Source: Arthonia radiata
Lineage: Eukaryota; Ascomycota; Arthoniomycetes; Arthoniales; Arthoniaceae
Assembly (NCBI GenBank): GCA_002989075.1
Contig: PSQN01000017.1
Span: 4,099,453-4,163,452 of the forward strand
Direction: 5' to 3'
Length of the DNA: 64,000 nucleotides
Made by a program: the position numbers and the translations under genes
Notes under the pieces: generated by a model
What the model saw: the letters and a program-made list of their open reading frames with translations, nothing else
Databases searched by the model: none
Told to the model about the DNA's origin: nothing
In this document: positions 50,834 to 61,635 of the stretch, piece by piece
Layout: each line of letters opens with the position of its first letter
Numbering within the stretch: the stretch's first letter is position 1

Positions 50834-53161
50834 TCAAGTAGTGTCCATGGGGTCACCATCACTGTCATCCAAAGAGATCGCCGTCTCCATGAGTCTTCCT
50901 TCATCGGGATCTTTTCTTACAAAGGGCACCTCCTCGGCATCAACGACTCTCGTCGAGTGCAGCTCATACATTCGTATCCATCCACATTCACAGTTTGGAC
51001 AACGCTCCTCGTCATCTCCATTGTCATGCTCGCACTTCTCTCCGTACTCTCGAATGCATGCCTCGAAAGGTCGGCTCATATTCACCGGGACCGACTTATT
51101 TTTGTGTCTGGGCCAGATTGGCAACCTTGTATGGCCACGTCCATTCTTCGTGGGAGAAGTGGCTTCTGAAGTGTCATTGCTTGCCGCTTCCTTAGCGTTT
51201 GGCAGGTCAGAGCCGACGAGGGACAAAAATCTCTCCTGTGCTCTTGCCAGTATCTTCTGGTCGTCTTCATCGTAGATAATGGAGGGCGCAGATACCCCGA
51301 GAAGTTCGCGGCCAGCTTCGTCATGGACTTGTATAGCTATGGGTTCGGGAAGATTGTCTGGGGAGACAATTCTGTCGTGCTCGCCTGGTACAACCAGAAG
51401 AGTGAGTCTCCATTCGTAGTCTGATATCCAATCTTGGCTGAGCTTGTTCGTGCGATTGACGGGCCGAGCAAATTCCCAGACGTCTTGTGGATGATAGTCG
51501 ACGATTCGAAGGAGGACATGGTGGTTCACGTTGACGAATGGGACCTGCATGAGACCAGTGCCAATACCATTAGCGAGAGGTATGACAATCTGTCGTTTGG
51601 GGTTGTTCACGACTTCATCGTACGAAGAGTATTCGTGTATGCTGCTGGTCCAGATGCGAGGATTGGCCCATGTCGGGCGTGGGTGCTTTTCGGCAATCCC
51701 GTTTGCGTGTCCGTTATGGCCATCAGTCATGATATCGTCATCCTGGACCGCCATCGGTTCTTCATCCTGGGCCTGCATCGGAACATCATTCCGCTCTGGC
51801 GCAGCATCGGCCGGTGCTTTCGTGGCTTCACCACGCTTCTCGGCCTCCTCTCTATCACGCTTGCTCTTCGTTTTCTTCTTCTTCTCTTGCTTTTTCTTGG
51901 ACTTGCTGATATCTTCGCCATTACCGTTGAGGCCCGCCAGTGCATTCTCCGGCTTTTCGAGGCCGAGGTAAGCGTTTCTCCTCTCAAGCAGCTGCGACAC
52001 ACGAGAATCTCTTGAGTCAGGGGCAAGCACATGAATTTTATCTGGAAACTTTTTGTCAGGCCAAAGAGTCCCCTCTAGGCCCTCACCACTATTTGCCATC
52101 TTGCAGCGAACGTTGCGAAACATGACGATTGATTTCTCTGAGAAGTTCAAGCGAGCAGCATCCCGGTGCGGATTATGCAGCTCGATCTTGATGGTCATTC
52201 TGCCCAGCGGTCCAGCGAATTGACGGTCGTTATAAAAGCTCTGAGTCTGCTTCCTGTCGTAAAGCAGAGGTGAAGATGTATAGTCAGTCACGTAGACGTC
52301 CAGGTATTGGAAACTGTCGAACATTTTGACAACTTCCCCTATGATGGTCGCGCTATAGGACTCTCTAGTTAAGTCTGACACCTGTTGATACCGAGCATCG
52401 AAAAACGAGGCTACACCGGAGGGCCGGAAAGGCTGTTGAGGTACGTTGTAGACTTGCTGGTTCCAGTTCGTAGTTGGCACTGGGGCCTGAACAGGCTTTT
52501 GGGGTATGTCGTAAACTTGCTGATTCCAATTCGTAGTTGGCATTGGGGGCTTTGGCGCCTGCGGCAGGCTCTGCCTTGGGCCGGTAGGCACGCTGGCAAC
52601 TTGGTTCGCAGCAGATGCTGCCTGTAGGTCTTGCTGATCACGTAGTCGGTTGCCCAAGCTGATGGCATAATCTTGCAATTCACGGCTGACATCACCAGCC
52701 TTTTCTGGACGGATCACTGGAGCTCGGTTATGAGGATCTACGACGTCATGGCTGTGCCGCAGGTTGGCATTGAGGAGGCCTTGGTATGGGAAGATCGCCC
52801 AGGTTGAGTCCCATGTGCTTAGCCCACGCATTTCTTTCTGCCATATCACAGCTTTGAGACGCTTGAACCAGATCACATCACCAGTTCGCCCCACAGGAGG
52901 CAGGAAATTGACATCAGAACCGAAGAGCTTGACGGTAAGGAGATTTGGCTTTCGCTGTGAAAGGTTGGGATTAGGGTCTTCGTATCCATCTTTGATGATA
53001 ATCGTCAATTGATAGTCAACGCCTTTGCTCTTATTCGTCGGCAGGAAGTCTACTATGAGACCGCAGACACTGCCAAGGTCTCGCTCTGGAAGGTGGTGAA
53101 ACTTGAATATTTCGATGACTTCGTCTGGCAGTGAGGGTTGATTGGGCTTTTTCTTGGCCAT
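50834..53161 (-). CDS. POT1: POT1-type telomere single-strand DNA-binding protein
   Basis: An intronless frame of 775 codons. The N-terminal OB fold spans roughly residues 15-150 (SVCGLIVDFLPTNKSKGVDY, LLTVKLFGSDVNFLP, GDVIWFKRLKAVIW), the pattern of the POT1/Cdc13 telomere-binding domain. A second OB-like region (ATIIGEVVKMFDSFQYLDVY, IVMFRNVRCKMANSGEG) follows, then a strongly charged Lys/Glu linker and a C-terminal region (VNHHVLLRIVDYHPQDVWEF) that would bind the shelterin partner. POT1 caps the 3' G-strand overhang. The linker between OB folds carries two copies of a 21-residue repeat starting PTTNWNQQVY. The gene converges on IRC22. Confidence 0.86.
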   Translation of the reverse strand: MAKKKPNQPSLPDEVIEIFKFHHLPERDLGSVCGLIVDFLPTNKSKGVDYQLTIIIKDGYEDPNPNLSQRKPNLLTVKLFGSDVNFLPPVGRTGDVIWFKRLKAVIWQKEMRGLSTWDSTWAIFPYQGLLNANLRHSHDVVDPHNRAPVIRPEKAGDVSRELQDYAISLGNRLRDQQDLQAASAANQVASVPTGPRQSLPQAPKPPMPTTNWNQQVYDIPQKPVQAPVPTTNWNQQVYNVPQQPFRPSGVASFFDARYQQVSDLTRESYSATIIGEVVKMFDSFQYLDVYVTDYTSSPLLYDRKQTQSFYNDRQFAGPLGRMTIKIELHNPHRDAARLNFSEKSIVMFRNVRCKMANSGEGLEGTLWPDKKFPDKIHVLAPDSRDSRVSQLLERRNAYLGLEKPENALAGLNGNGEDISKSKKKQEKKKKTKSKRDREEAEKRGEATKAPADAAPERNDVPMQAQDEEPMAVQDDDIMTDGHNGHANGIAEKHPRPTWANPRIWTSSIHEYSSYDEVVNNPKRQIVIPLANGIGTGLMQVPFVNVNHHVLLRIVDYHPQDVWEFARPVNRTNKLSQDWISDYEWRLTLLVVPGEHDRIVSPDNLPEPIAIQVHDEAGRELLGVSAPSIIYDEDDQKILARAQERFLSLVGSDLPNAKEAASNDTSEATSPTKNGRGHTRLPIWPRHKNKSVPVNMSRPFEACIREYGEKCEHDNGDDEERCPNCECGWIRMYELHSTRVVDAEEVPFVRKDPDEGRLMETAISLDDSDGDPMDTT
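52437..52565 (-). repeat. 63-bp duplication inside POT1
   Basis: Two in-frame copies of a 63-bp unit, each encoding PTTNWNQQVY followed by (D/N)(I/V)PQ. They differ mainly at third codon positions, so the copies are not recent. Confidence 0.75.
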
Positions 53162-53818
53162 GCTTGCATGTTCATATAATCGTTAGTGCCGGCGCGCGAT
53201 CACGCTCGTCCGCGACAACATTGCTGCCAATGCACGAATGCTCCCAGCAGGCCATCACGCGTTTGCTAGAGAGCTAAAGGGTAGGAAGCGGTCCGTCGTA
53301 TGATACACGTCGCGTTCGCTTATCGTTTGTCGCAGTATCAGTAATGTCCTCACCCTGACTGGACGCGACGAAGCTCAATCATCCGAATTGGGAAGGGACG
53401 CGTTCGTTGCCCTGCGAGACGGAAACTTCCGCCCCTACCCTGCTAGCTTCGACCGGGAGCACACGAGCCTCTTCTAGACGCCCTGATCAACTTTACAGCT
53501 CGGCTGCTCACGCATCATCGTAGTGAGGATAGATATCAAGTATCTGAGAAGAACTTCATTGCTCATCTCGTCTGCGAGTGTCAGCCCAACCGTCGGCGTG
53601 AGTGCGACTTCTTCAGCGGTCACCGAAAACGTCCGGTCCGTGCTTGTCTTGGCAGGTTGGAGAGGCAGCACCCTGGGCGACTTTTCTTTCTCTGAATTCT
53701 TGCCCCTCTAACACCTTACGCTTTCCACCATTCCTTCATCCCAAAGTTAACCTTCATTCGGCCTTTGCGAGAGCAAGCTTTCACCAAATTCGCCAACAAC
53801 GACAATCCTTTCGCCAAC
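53162..53818. promoter_or_regulatory. Bidirectional promoter POT1 / importin alpha
   Basis: A 657-bp region between divergent starts. A TTG-started extension of the importin frame (from 53765) exists, but ATG 53819 is the natural start. No specific site recognised. Confidence 0.4.
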
Positions 53819-55596
53819 ATGTCGGAGAAATTCATCCCGGAACATCGGCGCAACAACTACAAGGCCAAAGGCCAATTCAAGCCAGAGGAACTACGACGTC
53901 GTCGTGAGGAGCAACAAGTCGAGCTGCGAAAGCAGAAGCGAGAGGAGAACCTTGCGAAGCGTCGCGGTATCGGTCTAGGAGCCACTCCCGGTGCATCGCT
54001 CGGTGCTGCTCCTGACAGCGATGATGAAGGGGTCAATATTGAAAACCAGGTACGTCTTGATCCCGTCTCTCAGGCTTCATGCATCGCCACAGAACAGATG
54101 GCTGGCCCTCTTTTCAGTCTAATATGTAGTTGCTGACACGTTATTCCCTACAGTTGCAGGAGGAGCTTCCTCAGATGGTAGACGGTGTCTTCTCAGATCA
54201 GATTGACGCTCAAATCCAAGCCACAACGAAGTTCCGAAAGCTTCTCTCGAAAGAGCGTAATCCGCCAATCGAGAAAGTCATCGCAACTGGCGTTGTGAAC
54301 CGCTTCGTCGAATTCCTTAGATCTCCGCACACACTTGTCCAGTTCGAAGCTGCTTGGGCTTTGACGAATATCGCTTCGGGCTCTGCGGACCAGACACAAG
54401 TCGTCATTGAGGCGGGTGCAGTTCCTATTTTCGTTGAATTACTTCAGTCACAGGAGCCGGACGTGCGGGAACAGGCGGTGTGGGCTTTGGGCAATATTGC
54501 TGGTGACAGTCCGTCATGCCGCGACTTTGTACTGAAGTGCGGTGCGCTTCGACCACTGCTCCTACTGCTTGGTGACAGTCGCAAGCTGAGCATGCTTCGC
54601 AACGCGACATGGACACTCAGCAATTTCTGTCGTGGCAAGACACCGCAGCCAGACTGGGAGACGATCGCGCCCGCTTTGCCCGTCCTTGCCAAGCTTGTCT
54701 ATTCTCTGGACGACGAAGTGCTGATCGACGCTTGCTGGGCCATCTCATACCTCTCAGACGGGAGCAACGACAAGATTCAGGCCGTGATCGAAGCGACGAT
54801 TCCCCGCCGTCTCGTGGAGCTGCTCATGCACTCGTCAACCTCTGTGCAAACTCCCGCCCTACGTTCAGTCGGCAACATTGTCACGGGCGATGATGTGCAA
54901 ACTCAGGTCATTATCAACAGCGGCGCGCTACCCGCGCTCCTCTCATTGCTGTCCTCCACGAAGGACGGCATTCGCAAAGAGGCTTGCTGGACCATCTCCA
55001 ACATTACAGCTGGCAACCAGACACAGATCCAAGCTGTCATCGACGCTCAGATCATCCCACCCCTCATTCACCTGCTAGCCAACGGCGATTTTAAGACACG
55101 CAAGGAAGCTTGCTGGGCCATTTCGAATGCAACTTCGGGCGGTCTCCAAAAGCCTGAGCAGATCCGCTTGCTCGTCACCTGCGGTGCCGTCAAGCCACTC
55201 TGCGATCTGCTCGGCTGCCCTGACAATAAGATCATTCAAGTCGCTCTTGATGGTCTGGAGAACATCTTGAAGATTGGTGAGTCGGACAAGGAGCAACAGA
55301 TGGGCGAAGGTCAAGGCGGTAACATTAACCGATTCGCGCTGTTCATTGAGGAGTGCGGCGGTATGGAGAAGATTCACGATTGCCAGAACAACGCCAATGA
55401 AGAAATTTATATGAAGGCTTACACGATCATCGAGAAGTACTTCAATGATGACGACGAGGCTGGCGATATCAATGAATTGGCACCACAAGCGGGAGCCGAG
55501 GGTACTTACGGCTTCGGCCAGCAGGGTCAACAGGCCGCTGGCGCTCAAGGTGGAGGTTTCAGCTTTGGTGGTGGTGAAGCATCAATGGAAATGTGA
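53819..55596 (+). CDS. SRP1: Importin subunit alpha (karyopherin alpha)
   Basis: Exons 53819-54049 and 54154-55596 (intron 104 nt) give 557 residues, normal length. The N-terminal importin-beta-binding domain is basic: [20 protein letters not shown] and [17 protein letters not shown]. Armadillo repeats then run to about residue 500, with the conserved ladder of Trp/Asn: [84 protein letters not shown] and [14 protein letters not shown]. These bind nuclear localisation signals. The C-terminal acidic and Gly/Gln-rich tail ([15 protein letters not shown]) binds the exporter Cse1 in yeast. It carries cargo with importin beta into the nucleus. Confidence 0.97.
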
Positions 55597-56360
55597 ACCA
55601 CTAAGGAATTGACAACAGACACCTCAACTCAACGATTGGCGTTCAAGGGACAGATGTCAAATCAGGATGAAGACACAACGCGAGGGTTCATGGCTCTGGG
55701 GGGACACTGCCTTGAGATGACCAGGCCGAGCACACGACGAGCGGCGAATAGCACCAAGACGAAGATACGCCCACAAACCGACGACGCCGTTGCCCACCGG
55801 AAACACGAGCATACGCTAGCAGAGATACAACCAAGACGATGAGCGATGAGGACAGCGGAGGAAGGTGATGCCCCAGACCCCGATCACCACTGCATACACC
55901 AAGCATAATGATATACCCTTCATGTAACCCCAATGAGAATCAGACCGTACGCTACACGTAACTTCCCACCACCACTATTCCCTTAATGCCTTGCCCATAG
56001 ATATGTAGAAATTTCTGCCCGGTAAGCTAGGTGACATGCTTCGTGTGTCCGCGAAGTCAGTAATTGAGGGGACCGCGGGCTTCCGCATTTCGCAGCTGTG
56101 CAGCTCGTGCAGATCAGTGCTAAACGATGTTTGAGTATCATCTGAAGGTCGTTTAGGAGTGGTAATGCAGGGCAAATAGCTTCAGGCCTGCAATGATCGG
56201 ACGCGCCACGGCGCTCATTTAGGACACCTCTAATCCCGATAACACCGGTTGCTAGCACACTAGCGAGCATCGGGTAAAACCAAAACAATCGGCGAGCCAT
56301 ACGTGAGATCGCGCCTGCGCTAACAATGCTAGTCGTGGCCCTTGCGGGCGCTGTTTTCTG
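55597..56360. other. Intergenic region importin alpha to kinesin
   Basis: 3' flank of importin alpha and promoter of the kinesin. No gene supported. Confidence 0.4.
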
Positions 56361-58461
56361 ATGTACAATCTTTTGCGCCTGCGATCCTCAGACACCTTGA
56401 AGTTTACATGCGAACTGTTCGAGGAAGTCGCGATGGATTCTAGGTTTGCCAGTCCGCACAGTCCTTCCCATTACGACCACGATAGACGCTCGCCCATACA
56501 TTCAACAGCGTCCGCGCCCTCTTTGCGGTCTCCAAACCCTATCTACATGTCTGCAATGCGAGGCAGTGAGCCTCAAGGCGGCAATGTCAAGGTCGTTGTG
56601 CGCGTGCGAAAGTTTCTACCTCGAGGTGAGCCTGAGTACTATGACCGTACGAGGACGCTACTAAGTCGCGACAGAAACGGAGCGCGGTGCAAGATGTCTC
56701 GTCGAAATGAATCCCAAAACAGAAGAGACTACCATTCTTCCCCCTGACACCGATGATCCGGCGAACAGCAAGACCAACTCGCGCAAGATCATCGAGCCCA
56801 AAAACTTCACATTCGACAAATCATTTTGGTCGCATGACAGATCGGATGAGCACTATGCCAATCAAGAAGAGATCTACAACTCCCTTGGCGAGGAGATGCT
56901 AGACCACAACTTCGAAGGCTACCACACGTGTATCTTCGCCTACGGACAGACTGGGTCTGGCAAAAGTTACACAATGATGGGCACACAGGAAGAACAAGGC
57001 ATAATACCACGAACATGTCAGGACTTGTTCGAGCGCATAGAGTCAAACGAGTCGCCCAACATATCGTACAGCGTTCGCGTCTCGTACTTCGAGGTTTATA
57101 ACGAGCATGTGCGCGACCTGCTGGTCCCTCGAACAGATCCACCATACTACCTGAAGATCCGAGAGTCGCCTAGCGAAGGACCGTACATCAAGGATCTTAC
57201 AGATCAGCCAGTGCGCAATTACAATGACATTGTACGCATGATGCAGAAAGGCGACCAGAGCAGGACGACGGCGTCGACAAAAATGAATGACACCTCATCG
57301 CGCTCTCACGCCGTCTTCACGATCATGCTCAAGCAGATACATGCCGATATGAGCACAGATGAGACAACAGAGCGTGTTGCACGAATACGACTCGTTGATT
57401 TAGCGGGCTCTGAGCGCCAAAAGGCGACACAAGCTGTCGGCCAACGGCTTCGCGAAGGCTCAAATATCAATAAGTCGTTGACCACATTAGGTCGTGTCAT
57501 CGCCGCACTTGCGGACGCATCAACGAAGATGGCCAGTCCGAAGAAGAAAGGCCGGCAACTGAAGGATGTCGTGCCCTACCGAGACTCAATCTTAACATGG
57601 CTGTTGAAAGATAGCTTGGGCGGTAACTCAAAAACGGCCATGATCGCATGCGTAGCCCCTTCCGACTACGACGAGACTCTGTCAACACTGCGCTACGCTG
57701 ACCAAGCCAAGCGCATCAAGACACGTGCTGTCGTCAATCAAGACCACATTTCCTCCGCGGAGCGCGACGCTCAGATATCAGAGATGCAGGACATGATTCA
57801 GAAGTTGCAGCTCGACCTGTCACAGCGAGACGCCAAAGAGCGCTCCTTGATGCAGCAAGCGGCTAGCAACCAACAAGCTGCGGCTTTGAAGAGAGACCAC
57901 GAGGCGCAGACACAGCAGTTGGACGAGTATCATCAGTACGTGAAGAAGATGCAGCAGACCATGGAGGAGACGAACCAAGTTTGCGAGGGGAAGATTCAGG
58001 CGCTGAGGACGGAGAACGAGGCCCTACGGCGACACCTTAAGTTGGCGCTGGAAAGCCTTCGCAACCCTTTGAAGGTGCCTTCGCCGTCGCCAGCACCGGT
58101 CATCGCTTCTGCACCATCGATTGCGACGGAGCTGCCAGACGAGCAGCCATCCAAGCGATGCCGTGTGCCCTCGTCGACGAAGTCGGAACGAGAGATCACG
58201 CCGGAGCCATTGCCGGAGCCGTTGTCAGAATTGCAGCCGGAACTACGGAGCTCGCAAGAGCAAGAAGAAGCGCAATGGAACGAAGAGTCCGACACAGACG
58301 TCGAGGACGACGCGAGGGACGCCACGGCGCAGGAGATCCACGACCAAATGGCAGAGCTGCTGAGCGATCTTGGAATATTCAAGCGCAAGCTCGGGGACGA
58401 CCACTCGCGCTTTCTGAGTGCTGCGGATACAGGCCAGAATATGCAGTTGGTGAGGGTTTGA
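56361..58461 (+). CDS. Kinesin-3-like motor, short form
   Basis: Exons 56361-56625 and 56675-58461 join across a 49-nt intron at FLPRE|TERGARCLVEM, giving about 683 residues; the start may instead be ATG 56433 (MDSRFASPHSP). The motor shows GGNVKVVVRVRKFLPRE, DKSFWSHDRSDEHYANQEEI, the P-loop AYGQTGSGKSYTMMG, switch I NDTSSRSHAVFT, switch II LVDLAGSERQ and DSILTWLLKDSLGGNSKT. These place it with kinesin-3 (Unc104/UncA/UncB). A coiled coil of about 100 residues follows the neck (DAQISEMQDMIQKLQLDLSQ), then a Pro/Glu-rich acidic tail. No FHA domain after the motor and no PH domain are seen, so it is much shorter than full-length Unc104. Confidence 0.9.
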
Positions 58462-58590
58462 TGCTGTAGATATTCATATACCTGAATGCCTTCATGAACA
58501 GCGCAGCGTCAGACTTCAGATGTGCTCCGATCAAACTCGCCTCTCCACACACTGATAAGACGCGCTTTTTGAATCGAACGAATGTCTTTG
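58462..58590. other. Kinesin 3' flank
   Basis: Short unique sequence between the kinesin stop and the tandem array. Confidence 0.4.
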
Positions 58591-59522
58591 CAGAAAGTTT
58601 GAAGCAAGTTTCATCTTAGGTGAAACTCGGTCGTGGTGATGGTGATTTGGGGTTGGAGCGAAGAGTTTGAGGAGTTTTAATTCTCAAGTCAGCCGGACTG
58701 ATTTTTCAACGTGCTTAATTGGAGATAAAAACGGTACCGTTGAAAAGAGCGCGCGATTCTGTACGTGTTGTGCTGTTTGTGAGACCTCACGAGCAAGTTT
58801 CACAAATGGTGAACTTTGGTGATGGTCGAGGATTTGCGGATTTTGAGGTCTCACAGCGAGCGCACCAATTTTTCAAAGACGGCGGATCAAGATACAAATA
58901 GCATCAACAGAAAGCGCGCGTGATTCTGTACATGCTGTGTTATTTACAAGACGTCGGGAGCAATTTTCAATTTAGGTGATGCTTGGTCGTGGTGATGATT
59001 TGGGGTGCGAGGGTGGTTTTCGGGATTTCAAAGTTTCGAATCATCGGGGTCGAATTTTTGACGGTGTCTGACTGGGACAAAAATGGTATCGTTGGGAAGA
59101 GCGCGCGATTCTGTATATGTTGTGTGATTTACGAGATCTCACAGGCAGTTCTGAAAAATGGTGATTCTTGGTGATGGTGGTTTTTCGGGGTCGCGGCAGG
59201 ATGTCGAGTCGACTGGGCCGATTTTTCAACGACGTCTGATTGAGACGCGTATAGCATCAACAGAAACAGCGCGCGATTCTGTACACATTATGTTATTTAC
59301 GAGGCGTCGGGAGCAGATTTCAACTTAGGTGAAGCTTGGTGGTGGTGATCGTTAGGGATTTTGGTGGCAGTTCGAGAGTTTTTGAGTTTCGAATCATTAG
59401 GGTCGAATTTTTTGCGACGCCTGGTCGCGACGAAATTAGTACCGTTGGAAAGCGCGTGTAATTCTGTACATGTTGTGATAGTTACGAGACCTTATGAGCA
59501 TGTTTGATGATGTCGCTGTCCC
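58591..59522. repeat. Satellite-like array of two alternating monomers
   Basis: Six blocks lie head to tail: partial B (58591-58727), A (58728-58893), B (58894-59076), A (59077-59244), B (59245-59428), partial A (59429-59522). All full blocks and the last partial A share GCGCGCGATTCTGTAC or a close variant, starting near 58751, 58916, 59101, 59269 and 59453. A blocks begin with a variant of ACGGTACCGTTGAAAAG; B blocks begin with ATAGCATCAACAGAAA and later read CAATTTAGGTGATGCTTGG. Spacing alternates near 165-169 and 184-185 bp, so the higher-order period is about 351 bp. No long frame is kept across copies. Blocks of the same type resemble each other more than the other type. Confidence 0.88.
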
Positions 59523-59552
59523 CGGTGAACGTAAGGGAGGGGGCGGTGCTGG

Positions 59553-59622
59553 GGGGCTAAAAGCCCCTGAATGACGGGTCGGCGGGGCTTCTTTGTGGGG
59601 TCATTTAGGGGTCTAAGACCCC
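59553..59622. promoter_or_regulatory. Two GC-rich near-palindromes in TPI1 promoter
   Basis: GGGGCTAAAAGCCCC at 59553-59567 and GGGGTCTAAGACCCC at 59608-59622 are hairpin-capable near-palindromes 55 bp apart, about 180-245 bp upstream of the TPI1 ATG. Both contain AGGGG/CCCCT-like stress-element cores in their surroundings. The second overlaps TCATTTAGGGGTCT, also found at 4593-4606. Confidence 0.55.
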
Positions 59623-59798
59623 AGCGTAAGGTCGTTTGCTGGCCCTCCGCGGCGCCCTACTTTCGTCATCTTCGACTTTTGATACCCCTCCAACCAAAAC
59701 ACAACTTGAGACATAGCGGTCCGTCTTGGACTTCATCTCGACCACGACCACTATCTTGGAAACTTGAAATACGGCAAGATCATAAAGACACCGCAAAC

Positions 59799-61039
<1,241 letters not shown>

Positions 61040-61635
61040 GAGGAAGAGATGAGGGCTGGAGGGATCTTAGTACCACGTTTGAACGTGCCATAGAACACAG
61101 GCGAATGCAGTGTGGGGTGTGAAAAACACTTCAGGGCCACGCTGGAAGGCGATGGCGGTCGATGATCAGCCGTAAATGCTCTGACAGAAGTAAGAAAGGT
61201 ATATGATCATACGCTGCCCCCAGACTGATAACACGAAACTTGAAGAACCAGCCTCATCCCATTCACCATTGTTCCAAATTCCATATCTCCGCGTTCCGAA
61301 CGGTGTCCGCTGGACCGACTGATGCGCACCTTCCCCGACGTTCTAGCGTATCAAAGTGGAAGAGAGATTGCAGCCCCTTTCATTCCGAGTACAAGCCGGA
61401 TGGGTGGCAAGCGCCACTGATGTATGCGAGGATATCAGGTGGTGTTGTATGGCCTTTCACGATAGTTGCGTGCTTCGCATCGGCGTTCGAATAGTATTCG
61501 AACACCAAGCCGCTGTAAAAGGTATGGTGATTGCATGTCCAGTGTCGGTGCGCTTGCTTTGAAGCCTCATCAATGTAACGAGTTTTGGCACTGAATGCGC
61601 TTGAGCCAAATAGTTGCTTGAGACCCCAGAAAGAT
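61040..61635. other. Spacer between convergent TPI1 and ankyrin genes
   Basis: No gene or repeat recognised. Confidence 0.4.

Noticed and set aside
53765-54136. Extended importin alpha start at 53765
   Set aside because: Begins with TTG; the natural ATG with the importin-beta-binding domain is at 53819.
55075-55548. 157-codon minus-strand frame inside importin alpha
   Set aside because: Antisense shadow of a highly conserved coding region.
58719-58901. 60-codon frame in the satellite array
   Set aside because: Not kept in the other copies of the repeat.
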